64,000 nucleotides of DNA from Bacteroidales bacterium (GTDB taxonomy: Bacteria > Bacteroidota > Bacteroidia > Bacteroidales > Marinilabiliaceae): positions 1 to 64,000 of the forward strand of contig CAAFWU010000036.1 in assembly GCA_900766825.1 (NCBI GenBank), read 5' to 3'. The number at the start of each line of letters is the position of its first letter. The stretch's first letter is position 1. The position numbers were made by a program, and so were the translations under genes. Below are positions 46,179 through 53,804 of the stretch, one piece after another. The notes under the pieces are model-generated. The model worked only from the letters and a program-made list of their open reading frames with translations, did no database searches and was not told the origin of the DNA.

Positions 46179-48209
46179 ATGGCAGATACCAAAGGCAAGA
46201 AAAAAGGTGGCAAGAGCTTCAATCCCTACTGGATTTATGGCGTGGTCATCTTGGCACTCATAGCCATTAGCGGGCTAAGTATGGGCAGCGCTCCACAGAG
46301 CCTCTCCTACAGCCGCTTCGAGACCGAGCTGCTCGCCCGTCAGGGTGTGGAGCGCATTGTGGTGGTCCGCAACGAACTCAAAGCCGAGGTGACCCTCAAT
46401 GCCGACTCGGTAGACAATTTCAAGGATCTTTTTGCATCCAACATGAGCGTGCCCCGCAAGGGACCACACTTCATTGTGGACCTGCCCTCCATAGACAGCT
46501 TCGAAGATAGCCGCAAGGCGGTGGAGAAAGCTCAGCAGAGGACCATACCCATCTTCTACGAACAGCGCAGTTCGTTCTTGGGGGACATCATGGTCTTCAT
46601 CTGGCCCATCCTCTTCTTCGTGATCATCTACTTCCTCTTCTTCCGCCGCTTGGGTCAAGGGGGCGGTGCCAACCCATTCAACGTTGGTCAGTCGAAGGCC
46701 AAAGAGGTGGGCAAAGACACCAAGGTTGACGTAACGTTCAACGATGTGGCAGGTCTGGATGGCGCCAAACAGGAGCTCGAGGAGATTGTGGAGTTCCTCC
46801 GCCATCCTCAGAAATACACCGAGTTGGGCGGCAAGATACCCAAGGGTGCTCTCTTGGTAGGCCCTCCAGGCACAGGAAAGACCTTGTTGGCCAAGGCTGT
46901 GGCTGGCGAAGCCAGTGTGCCCTTCTTCTCCATGTCGGGTTCCGACTTTGTGGAGATGTTTGTGGGCGTGGGAGCCAGCCGTGTGCGAGACCTTTTCAAG
47001 AAGGCCAAGGAAAAGGCCCCAAGCATCGTCTTCATCGACGAGATTGATGCCATTGGTCGCGCTCGTGGCAGAGGCAACGGCTTCGGCAGCAACGAGGAGC
47101 GCGAGAACACCCTCAACCAATTGCTCACCGAGATGGACGGCTTTGGCAGCAACAGCGGCGTAATAATTTTGGCCGCCACCAACCGAGCCGAGATATTGGA
47201 CAAAGCCCTGCTCCGCGCAGGTCGTTTCGACCGTCAGATTCAGGTAGAGTTGCCCGACATCCACGAGCGCGAAGCCATATTCAACGTTCACCTCCGTCCG
47301 CTCAAGTTGGCCCCCGACTTCGACCGCTCGTTCCTATCCAAACTCACCCCAGGTTTCTCGGGTGCCGACATTGCCAACGTGTGCAACGAGGCGGCCCTCA
47401 CTGCCGCACGCAAAGGCAAAAAGTTTGTAGAGAAACAAGATTTTCAGGATGCTGTGGACCGCATTGTGGGTGGTCTGGAGAAAAAGTCGAAGATACTGAC
47501 CGCCGACGAGAAACGCACCATAGCGTGCCACGAGGCTGGCCATGCCACCATAAGTTGGCTTTTGGAATTTGGCAACCCCTTGGTCAAGGTAACCATAGTG
47601 CCCCGCGGCAAAGCACTGGGTGCCGCATGGTACCAGCCCGAGGAGCGACAGCTGACCACCAAACAGCATCTGCTGGACGACATATGCTCTGTGCTGGGCG
47701 GACGCGCAGCCGAAGACATAACCTTTGGTCAGGTAGGCACAGGAGCCCTCAACGACTTGGAGCGAGCCAACAAACAGGCATACGCCATGGTGACATACTA
47801 CGGCATGAGCGACAAGTTGCCCAACGTATGTTACTATGACTCAACAGGTCAGAGCGATATGGCATTCCGTAGCCCCTACTCCGAGGAGCGAGCCAAGATG
47901 ATTGACCAAGAGGTGTCTGAAATAATTGCCACCCAGTACGAGCGCGCCAAAGAGATCCTCCGAGCCAATGCCGACAAGCATCGCCAGTTGGCCGACCTGC
48001 TCATGGAGCGCGAAGTAATCTTCACCGACGATGTGCAAAACATCTTTGGTCCTCGCCCATGGCGCAAACGCGAAGATGAGTTGGCAGAAGAGGAGAACAA
48101 AGCCAAACAGAAGGAGGCTCAGACTGCCGAGCAGCAGCCCGAACAGCAAGAGAGCCCCGAAGCCGCAGTCAACACACCTTCATCCGAGGCAACTGAAGAG
48201 ACCAAATAG
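46179..48209 (+). CDS. ftsH: ATP-dependent zinc metalloprotease FtsH
   Basis: Membrane-anchored hexameric protease for membrane and some cytoplasmic proteins. The 676-residue product has transmembrane helices near residues 15-33 and 129-149, an extracytoplasmic domain between them, Walker A GPPGTGKT (228-235), Walker B IVFIDEIDAI, the second region of homology ATNRAEILDKALLRAGRFDRQ and zinc ligands H451EAGH455. The C-terminus is a charged Gln/Glu-rich tail. Stop is TAG. It follows rsfS by 123 bases. Confidence 0.97.
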   Translation: MADTKGKKKGGKSFNPYWIYGVVILALIAISGLSMGSAPQSLSYSRFETELLARQGVERIVVVRNELKAEVTLNADSVDNFKDLFASNMSVPRKGPHFIVDLPSIDSFEDSRKAVEKAQQRTIPIFYEQRSSFLGDIMVFIWPILFFVIIYFLFFRRLGQGGGANPFNVGQSKAKEVGKDTKVDVTFNDVAGLDGAKQELEEIVEFLRHPQKYTELGGKIPKGALLVGPPGTGKTLLAKAVAGEASVPFFSMSGSDFVEMFVGVGASRVRDLFKKAKEKAPSIVFIDEIDAIGRARGRGNGFGSNEERENTLNQLLTEMDGFGSNSGVIILAATNRAEILDKALLRAGRFDRQIQVELPDIHEREAIFNVHLRPLKLAPDFDRSFLSKLTPGFSGADIANVCNEAALTAARKGKKFVEKQDFQDAVDRIVGGLEKKSKILTADEKRTIACHEAGHATISWLLEFGNPLVKVTIVPRGKALGAAWYQPEERQLTTKQHLLDDICSVLGGRAAEDITFGQVGTGALNDLERANKQAYAMVTYYGMSDKLPNVCYYDSTGQSDMAFRSPYSEERAKMIDQEVSEIIATQYERAKEILRANADKHRQLADLLMEREVIFTDDVQNIFGPRPWRKREDELAEEENKAKQKEAQTAEQQPEQQESPEAAVNTPSSEATEETK

Positions 48210-48260
48210 GGTCTGGGGTCTTGGGTATAGGACAAACAAAGCCCAGACGGCACTGCAACA

Positions 48261-48292
48261 TTGTGTATCGTCATAAAAAAAGCGTAACTTTG
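48261..48292 (+). promoter_or_regulatory. Promoter of pheS
   Basis: TTG (48261-48263) and TAACTTTG (48285-48292) at 21-base spacing match the Bacteroidetes promoter. The start codon is about 100 bases further on. Confidence 0.6.
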
Positions 48293-48391
48293 TCTTAAAA
48301 TGATGGTGCCCCCCACATATACCTATGACGCAAAGCTAAGCGGACGGGTGAAGCACTCATTGCAACCACAAAGCCAAAAAGCAAAGCAACA

Positions 48392-49420
48392 ATGCTCAAA
48401 GACAAGATAGAGAATCTCAAGAGTGAGATTGAAGCCCTCAAGGCACAGAACGCCGAAGAGGTTGAGGCTCTGAGAATTAAGTACCTCAGCAAAAAAGGTA
48501 TGGTCAGTGCCCTCTTCGATGAGTTCAAGACCGTGGCCCCCGAGATGAAGCGCGAGATGGGTCAGAAACTCAACGAACTCAAAACGTTGGCACAGGACCA
48601 CATAGCCCAGCTCCGAGCCATTGTTGAGGCCAATGTTGCCAAGCAGGAGCGCGCCGCCTTCGATGCCACACGTTCGGCAACGTCGGTGCCCATGGGCGGT
48701 CGTCATCCCATCTCCATTGTCAAGAACGAGATCATTGACATCTTTGGCCGATTGGGTTTCACCGTGGCCGAAGGTCCCGAGGTCGAGGACGACTGGCACG
48801 TGTTCACCGCCCTGAACTTCCCTCCCGAGCACCCAGCTCGCGACATGCAGGACACCTTCTTCATCAACACCAAGCCCGACATCTTGCTCCGCACCCACAC
48901 CAGTTCGGTTCAGGTCCGCGAAATGGAGCGTCAGAAGCCACCCATCCGTGCCATATTCCCTGGTCGAGTGTTCCGCAACGAGGCCATCTCTGCACGTGCT
49001 CACTGCATATTCCATCAGGTCGAAGGTCTCTACATTGCCAAAAACGTTTCGTTTGCAGACCTCAAGCAAGTCTTGGTCTACTTTGCAAAAGAGATGTTCG
49101 GCTCCAACGTAGAGATTCGTCTCCGTCCCTCCTACTTCCCCTTCACCGAGCCCAGCGCCGAGATGGACGTAAGCTGCACCCTCTGCGGTGGCAAGGGTTG
49201 CGGCGTCTGCAAAGGCTCTGGTTGGTTAGAGATCTTGGGTTGCGGCATGGTGGACCCCGCCGTTCTGCAAAACAACGGCATCGACCCCAACGAGTACAGT
49301 GGCTACGCCTTCGGCATGGGTGTTGAGCGCATTGCCATGCTCCGCTACGGAGTGGACGACATCCGTCACTTCTTCGAGAACGACGTCCGCTTCCTCAATC
49401 AGTTCGCTTCGGCCAACTAA
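48392..49420 (+). CDS. pheS: Phenylalanine--tRNA ligase alpha subunit
   Basis: Catalytic subunit of the heterotetrameric PheRS. The 342-residue product has an N-terminal coiled coil (about 1-90), then the class II core: GRHPISIVKNEIIDIF, VEDDWHVFTALNFPPEHPARD, the motif 2 region IRAIFPGRVFRNEAISARAH, and motif 3 YAFGMGVERIAMLRYGVDDIR. A Cys-rich insert, CTLCGGKGCGVCKGSGW, is typical of many bacterial PheS. pheT is not adjacent. An 11-base hairpin follows. Confidence 0.96.
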   Translation: MLKDKIENLKSEIEALKAQNAEEVEALRIKYLSKKGMVSALFDEFKTVAPEMKREMGQKLNELKTLAQDHIAQLRAIVEANVAKQERAAFDATRSATSVPMGGRHPISIVKNEIIDIFGRLGFTVAEGPEVEDDWHVFTALNFPPEHPARDMQDTFFINTKPDILLRTHTSSVQVREMERQKPPIRAIFPGRVFRNEAISARAHCIFHQVEGLYIAKNVSFADLKQVLVYFAKEMFGSNVEIRLRPSYFPFTEPSAEMDVSCTLCGGKGCGVCKGSGWLEILGCGMVDPAVLQNNGIDPNEYSGYAFGMGVERIAMLRYGVDDIRHFFENDVRFLNQFASAN

Positions 49421-49448
49421 TTTGCACGCAGAATACTTCTTTGAATAT

Positions 49449-49497
49449 AATTCCCCACATGTCTCACTCACAACACGTTTGAGGCTTGTGGGGAATT
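49449..49497 (+). terminator. Probable terminator hairpin after pheS
   Basis: AATTCCCCACA (49449-49459) pairs perfectly with TGTGGGGAATT (49487-49497). No T-run follows, so it may act mainly as a 3' stabilising hairpin. Confidence 0.6.
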
Positions 49498-49542
49498 CTG
49501 ATATAAAAAAGTGGGAGAGATGAATAAAAAATAAAATTATCA

Positions 49543-49550
49543 TATCTTTG
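49543..49550 (+). promoter_or_regulatory. -7 element immediately before the ART-like cassette
   Basis: TATCTTTG is a perfect TAnnTTTG match only 6 bases before the ATG at 49557. With the usual distance to the start of transcription, the RNA would begin at or next to the ATG, so a leaderless transcript is predicted. Confidence 0.55.
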
Positions 49551-49556
49551 AGAATT

Positions 49557-49781
49557 ATGACAAAGAAAGAAAAAGACATAGCCCTCTTCGTGGCCTTTTG
49601 TATAGAGGAATACGCAGCAGATAGAGGGATGCAAAGCCAAGATGTCTACGAAATGTTCGCCAAATACAATGCGATCCATTACCTAAGCGAATGTTACGAA
49701 CCACTTCACAGCCAAGGTCGCCTTTGGATTTTGGACGACATCGATCATTTTATTGACAATAAAGAAAAGGAGAAAGTATGA
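49557..49781 (+). CDS. DUF3791 family small protein, first gene of the cassette
   Basis: 74 residues from the ATG at 49557. I recognise the DUF3791 pattern: DIALFVAFCIEEYAADRG, YEMFAKYNAIHYLSECYEPL and LHSQGRLWILDDIDHFI. The end overlaps the next start by four bases (ATGA), so translation is coupled. DUF3791 genes are commonly next to DUF3990 genes, which suggests an antitoxin or partner role. AT-rich codon use differs from flanking core genes. Confidence 0.75.
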   Translation: MTKKEKDIALFVAFCIEEYAADRGMQSQDVYEMFAKYNAIHYLSECYEPLHSQGRLWILDDIDHFIDNKEKEKV

Positions 49782-50257
49782 AACTATACCACGGAAGTTT
49801 GGAGGTAGTTAAACAGCCCAAAATAATAAAACCGAACCGCTCTCTTGACTATGGAAGTGGCTTTTACACCACAACATCAGAAAAACAAGCCAAGGAATGG
49901 GTGCAAAAACGTATGTTGGAAACTCATACCAATGTAGGTTATGTGAATATATACGAATTCGACGAAAACAAAATCAATGAATTAAACTGCCTTATTTTCA
50001 ATGAACCTACAGAAGAGTGGGCAACGTTTGTACTAAGTAACAGAACAAAAGCTGATTATATACACAATTTTGATATAGTATATGGTCCTGTTGCAAACGA
50101 TAAAGTATATTATCAATTTAACATGTACGAAGCAGGAGGTATCAGCATAGAAACACTCATTCGAGAACTCAAAACATTCGTTTTAGTAGACCAATACCTC
50201 TTCCATACGGAGAAATCTCTATCATACCTACACTTTAAAGAAGTCATTAAAATCTAA
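49778..50257 (+). CDS. DUF3990 protein, predicted ADP-ribosyltransferase fold
   Basis: 159 residues. The opening LYHGSLEVVKQP and YGSGFYTTTSEKQAKEWV match DUF3990, a family predicted to have the ADP-ribosyltransferase fold (His and Tyr/Phe NAD-contact positions). The C-terminal half has QYLFHTEKSLSYLHF, a conserved terminal block. It overlaps DUF3791 by four bases and is preceded by an AAGGAG, rare in this window. A toxin acting by ADP-ribosylation is a family-level inference. The target is unknown. Confidence 0.72.
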   Translation: MKLYHGSLEVVKQPKIIKPNRSLDYGSGFYTTTSEKQAKEWVQKRMLETHTNVGYVNIYEFDENKINELNCLIFNEPTEEWATFVLSNRTKADYIHNFDIVYGPVANDKVYYQFNMYEAGGISIETLIRELKTFVLVDQYLFHTEKSLSYLHFKEVIKI

Positions 50258-50264
50258 GATTCCC

Positions 50265-50516
50265 ATGTCTGAATTTCAAATAAATCAATCCAACGTTCGT
50301 CTAATGATACCAGGGAAAATAGCTTGGTTAGCCGAATATTTGCAAACCGACTATGGCTACACACTACAAGAGAGTTTGAACATTATATATCATTCCAACA
50401 TGTATAAAAAGTTGGCAACAGAGAGCACAAAATATTGGCATTACGGACCTGTTTATTTATATGAGGAACTTAAAGAAGAGATGTCATCACTTCCCCACCC
50501 TCCTTCTTTTTCTTAA
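50265..50516 (+). CDS. Small third gene of the DUF3791/DUF3990 cassette
   Basis: 83 residues, starting 7 bases after the DUF3990 stop. Not clearly assigned: IPGKIAWLAEYLQTDYGYTL, LNIIYHSNMYKKLATEST and YGPVYLYEELKEE resemble the small proteins often seen in DUF3990 operons, alpha-helical with a repeating aromatic pattern. It may be a second antitoxin or a regulator. No signal peptide. AT-rich like its partners. Confidence 0.6.
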   Translation: MSEFQINQSNVRLMIPGKIAWLAEYLQTDYGYTLQESLNIIYHSNMYKKLATESTKYWHYGPVYLYEELKEEMSSLPHPPSFS

Positions 50517-50559
50517 ACCTTCCCACTATATTTTCGTATTAAAAAGTAATAATAAATAT

Positions 50560-50589
50560 TTTGTGTTGTTTCAACTTTTTGTACCTTTG
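50560..50589 (+). promoter_or_regulatory. Promoter of the pectate lyase gene
   Basis: TTTG (50560-50563), 18 bases, then TACCTTTG (50582-50589), close to TTTG-N19-TAnnTTTG. It lies 48 bases before the ATG at 50637. Confidence 0.6.
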
Positions 50590-50636
50590 TGCAAACGTTT
50601 GAAACAAAAATATAGGATTAAGATACCCAATTGCCT

Positions 50637-52067
50637 ATGGTAATGAATACTAATATTTTGAACTTACGGAGTTTGATATCGGCACCTGTGTTAACGTTGG
50701 CACTATCGGCTGCAACACTCATGGGATTGGGTGGAGTTACTGAGGCTAACGCACAGATATCGAAATACGATGCCAATGCGCCAATGGGTTGGTGCACTGC
50801 CACCTCGCAGACTGCTGTGGGATATGAGGTGACTGGCGGCGGCAAGTCCACCGAGAGAAACACCATTACGCTCACCAGCACTGGCTCGGACATGAGGAGC
50901 ACCATAAGCAGCGCTCTGAAAAACTATAGCGTCATCATCTTCGATGGCTCTAAAGGCGACTTCATTGTAAGCACCTCCGTTGACCTCAACTCGCTCAAGA
51001 ACAAGACCATCATTGGCATCAATGGTGCAAGGCTTTGCACAAAATTCTACTTGACAGATGAGATCAAAGCTGCGCTGGATGCTGCTAATGTTAAAAGTCT
51101 AAGTACATCGTCTGGCACAGGTGGAACTCTTTCCAACAACAACAAAGTTGACGAGAAGTGTGAATTTGTTACTCGCCAAACCTTGATTGACCTCACGGGC
51201 GACGATAAAGAGAACCATCGCAAGAGCGGCATCTTCAATGTCAAGACTTGCGAGAACATCATTATCCGCAACTTGATTTTTGTTGGTCCTGGTTCTTGTG
51301 ACGTGGGTGGCTACGACCTCATTTCATCCACTGGTTCAAAACACTTGTGGGTGGATCACTGCGAGTTCACCGATGGCATCGATGGCAACTTCGACATCAC
51401 GCAATCGTCTGACTTCAACACTGTTTCGTGGTGTAAGTTCAGCTACACCGACCGCTCATATAACCACGCCAACACCAATTTGGTTGGCAGCAGCGACACG
51501 GAGAATGCCGACTACCTGAATACCACATTTGCCTACTGCGAGTGGGGCACAGGTTGCAAACAGCGTATGCCCATGGCTCGTGCGGGCACGATTCATTTGC
51601 TCAACTGCTACTACAATTGCGCTGGCAACTCGGCGGCCGTCAACCCTCGCAAGAACTCCAATTTCTTGGTTGATCGTTGCTACTTTGCCAAAGATGTAAA
51701 GGTGTTCAGCCAGAGCGGTGCACTGAGCTACGTGTTCAACGACTGCTACACTGTTAATGGCAGCATTCCGTCCAACAAAGGCACCACAGAAGTTCCCTAC
51801 ACCTACCCTCTGGAGATGGGGGTTAAGGAGGTTCCAACCGAGATAGGGACTTACGTTGGTGCCACACTGACCAAAGCTCTGCTGCTGGGCGAAGAATCGG
51901 ACACGCCAACTGCCATTTTTACCCCTGAGCTCGGCAAGGAGGTGACCAAAGTTGTCTACTGGTCATTGGACGGTCGGGCTCACGCAACAGCACAAAAGGG
52001 TATTAACATCATAAAGATAACCTACGCCGATGGCTCCACTAAGACGCAAAAGGTCATTGTGAGATAA
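50637..52067 (+). CDS. Secreted pectate lyase (PL1-type)
   Basis: Cleaves polygalacturonate by beta-elimination. The 476-residue product from the ATG at 50637 (an ATG at 50643 is equally possible) has a signal peptide ending near EANAQ. It folds as a right-handed beta-helix with PL1 features: FVGPGSCDVGGYDLIS, VDHCEFTDGIDGNFDITQ with calcium-site Asp249/Asp253, NTVSWCKFSYTDRS, and QRMPMARAGTIHLLNCYY with catalytic Arg region (R310xPxxR315). The C-terminus VVYWSLDGRA...KGINIIKITY and KVIVR is a sorting-type tail. It adds to the PL11 and GH28 pectin enzymes in this window. Confidence 0.93.
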   Translation: MVMNTNILNLRSLISAPVLTLALSAATLMGLGGVTEANAQISKYDANAPMGWCTATSQTAVGYEVTGGGKSTERNTITLTSTGSDMRSTISSALKNYSVIIFDGSKGDFIVSTSVDLNSLKNKTIIGINGARLCTKFYLTDEIKAALDAANVKSLSTSSGTGGTLSNNNKVDEKCEFVTRQTLIDLTGDDKENHRKSGIFNVKTCENIIIRNLIFVGPGSCDVGGYDLISSTGSKHLWVDHCEFTDGIDGNFDITQSSDFNTVSWCKFSYTDRSYNHANTNLVGSSDTENADYLNTTFAYCEWGTGCKQRMPMARAGTIHLLNCYYNCAGNSAAVNPRKNSNFLVDRCYFAKDVKVFSQSGALSYVFNDCYTVNGSIPSNKGTTEVPYTYPLEMGVKEVPTEIGTYVGATLTKALLLGEESDTPTAIFTPELGKEVTKVVYWSLDGRAHATAQKGINIIKITYADGSTKTQKVIVR

Positions 52068-52137
52068 GCTATAGGTCAAGACTCTATTGTAAAAACATTT
52101 GACAACAACAGAAAAGCCTACTACACAATTCTAATGC

Positions 52138-52336
52138 GGTGCCGAACAACGCCCGCCAGCCGCCGACGGTCCTGGGCGCAGGCACCAGAATACCTACTAT
52201 TTTTTTACACCTACAACAGTACATATTGCGCCGCAACACACAAGAGCGTTCTCCAGGGCGCAATTCATCAAAGTAACCACTTCATCATAAGACCAAGTGA
52301 CCCCGCTTCTGCTTTAGCTGGCAGAGGCGGGGTTTT
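52138..52336 (+). ncRNA. Candidate structured RNA after the pectate lyase
   Basis: No protein gene is visible in 52068-52513. The stretch has three hairpins in series: 52138-52186 (GGTGCC...GGCACC with inner CCAG/CTGG and CCG/CGG stems, followed 13 bases on by seven T), 52225-52264 (ATTGCGCC...GGCGCAAT, perfect 8-base stem) and a terminator at 52301-52336. The first hairpin may terminate the lyase transcript and the rest may be an independent small RNA, or the whole could be one non-coding RNA. Not matched to any family I know. Confidence 0.4.
52301..52336 (+). terminator. Strong terminator of the candidate RNA region
   Basis: CCCCGCTTCTGC (52301-52312) pairs with GCAGAGGCGGGG (52321-52332) apart from one mismatch, followed by TTTT. 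Confidence 0.85.
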
Positions 52337-52421
52337 ATGTATTTAGAAATATTTCACAAAACGGTCTTATTTTGAAACATTATTGTATCACGCTTGCCCC
52401 AAAGGAGAAAAACAGCGGGCA

Positions 52422-52429
52422 TAACTTTG
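52422..52429 (+). promoter_or_regulatory. -7 element of the DUF4154 gene
   Basis: TAACTTTG is a perfect match 84 bases before the ATG at 52514. No TTTG -33 element lies at normal spacing; TTG at 52394-52396 is too far. Confidence 0.5.
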
Positions 52430-52513
52430 CCTTCGAGGTTAAAAGGGACACTTAGAAAGTCAGCCTCAGATTAATCACCTAATGCATAAAGCATATAATT
52501 ATCAAAAAAAGCG

Positions 52514-53017
52514 ATGAAACACCTACTACTTCTTCTTATCGTTCTCTTCTGTAGTGTAGGGGCCTTTGGTCAGACATACAAAGTGCACTCGCTCTACATC
52601 TACAAATTTGCCCGCAGCACCAGTTGGCCCGAGGCCGACCAGACACGTCCGTTGGTAATAACAATTGTGGGCGATGCCGAGTTGGCCAACGAACTGCGCA
52701 ATCAGACCAAAAACAAGAGTGTGGCGGGCAGAAGCATCGACGTTGTCTCGGTGCCATTTTCCAACAGTCTGCCCAAGTGCGACATTGTATACATTGGAGC
52801 CAAGTTCAACGATAAGTTTTGCTCACTAATCCGCACACAGAACAACAGTAAGATGTTGGTTCTGAGCGCCATGCCAGGTCAGTGCCGCAACGGTGCTTGC
52901 ATTGCCTTTGCCAAAGAGGGGGCCGACAAGGACTATGAGATTTGCGAGGCCAACATTGCTCGCAACGGTCTGCACATGAACCGAAACATATTTGAAAAGG
53001 GCAGAGCGGTTCAGTAA
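52514..53017 (+). CDS. DUF4154 (YfiR-like) periplasmic protein
   Basis: Secreted protein of 167 residues with signal peptide (MKHLLLLLIVLFCSVGAFGQ). The core matches DUF4154/YfiR: VHSLYIYKFARSTSWPE, PLVITIVGDAEL, CDIVYIGAKFND and the late GACIAFAKEGADKDYEICEA. In Pseudomonas YfiR restrains a diguanylate cyclase; no such partner is adjacent here, so the role is open. It converges on udk. Confidence 0.85.
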   Translation: MKHLLLLLIVLFCSVGAFGQTYKVHSLYIYKFARSTSWPEADQTRPLVITIVGDAELANELRNQTKNKSVAGRSIDVVSVPFSNSLPKCDIVYIGAKFNDKFCSLIRTQNNSKMLVLSAMPGQCRNGACIAFAKEGADKDYEICEANIARNGLHMNRNIFEKGRAVQ

Positions 53018-53129
53018 CCACCCCACCCTACTTACTTTTACTGAGATTAGCTTTGAGAAAATAGCCACAAACTTTTACCCAAAACCTACATTTTAAAATT
53101 CATGACCTAGAGCCACGCTCAGAGTATGA

Positions 53130-53161
53130 ACTGAGACTTAGGAGTAGGGCTTAGACTCAGT
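53130..53161. repeat. Inverted repeat overlapping the end of udk
   Basis: ACTGAG and CTCAGT form 6-base arms with related ACTTAG/CTTAGA sequence inside. It spans the udk stop codon in the convergent gap and may be a weak terminator. Confidence 0.3.
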
Positions 53162-53798
53162 AGGCGTTGGCCACAAAATGGCGCAAGAGATTGATGGCCA
53201 CCTCGTTGTGACCACCTTGCGGTACAATGACGTCGGCATAGCGCTTGCTGGGTTCAATGAACTGAAGGTGCATGGGCTTCACGGTCTGCTCGTAGTGATG
53301 GAGCACGCCCTGAAGCTCACGACCACGTTCGGTAACGTCGCGGGCAATGCGGCGAGCTAGTCGGTCGTCGGCATCGGCATCCACAAAGACCTTGAGATCC
53401 ATGAGTTCGCGAAGCTCAGGTATGGCAAGAACCAGAATACCCTCAACCACAATGACGTCGGTTGGCTCAACGTGTATGGTCTCCTTCATTCGGGTGCTCA
53501 CAACAAACGAGTAGGTGGGCATCTCGATGGGGTGACCTTCTTTGAGTTGCTTCAGATGGTTGATAAGAAGCGGAAACTCAATGGCTTGAGGATGGTCGAA
53601 GTTGATGCGTCGGCGCTCCTCGAGGGTTAGGTGGCTATTGTCGTTATAGTAATTATCTTGGCTTATGACACTTATTCGGCTGGGGTCGCAACCCTCCACC
53701 ACCTTGTTCACCACGGTGGTTTTGCCCGAGCCAGAGCCGCCCGCAATGCCAATTATCAGCTTTGGGCGACGAAACTTAACCTCGTTATTTTCTTCCAT
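53157..53798 (-). CDS. udk: Uridine kinase
   Basis: Phosphorylates uridine and cytidine in pyrimidine salvage. The 213-residue product has P-loop IAGGSGSGKTTVVNKV, followed by ISQDNYYNDNSHLTLEERRR, NFDHPQAIEFPLL, PTYSFVVSTRM and VIVVEGILVLAIPELRELMDLKVFVDADAD split as usual in the family. It begins 7 bases after the stop of the E1-like gene, so the two are co-transcribed with recO. Confidence 0.95.
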   Translation of the reverse strand: MEENNEVKFRRPKLIIGIAGGSGSGKTTVVNKVVEGCDPSRISVISQDNYYNDNSHLTLEERRRINFDHPQAIEFPLLINHLKQLKEGHPIEMPTYSFVVSTRMKETIHVEPTDVIVVEGILVLAIPELRELMDLKVFVDADADDRLARRIARDVTERGRELQGVLHHYEQTVKPMHLQFIEPSKRYADVIVPQGGHNEVAINLLRHFVANAY

Positions 53799-53804
53799 TA
53801 TATT

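Noticed and set aside
52134..52346. 70-codon ORF in the structured region after the pectate lyase
   Set aside because: Composition is unlike a protein, it spans the hairpins and the terminator, and no start signal is visible.
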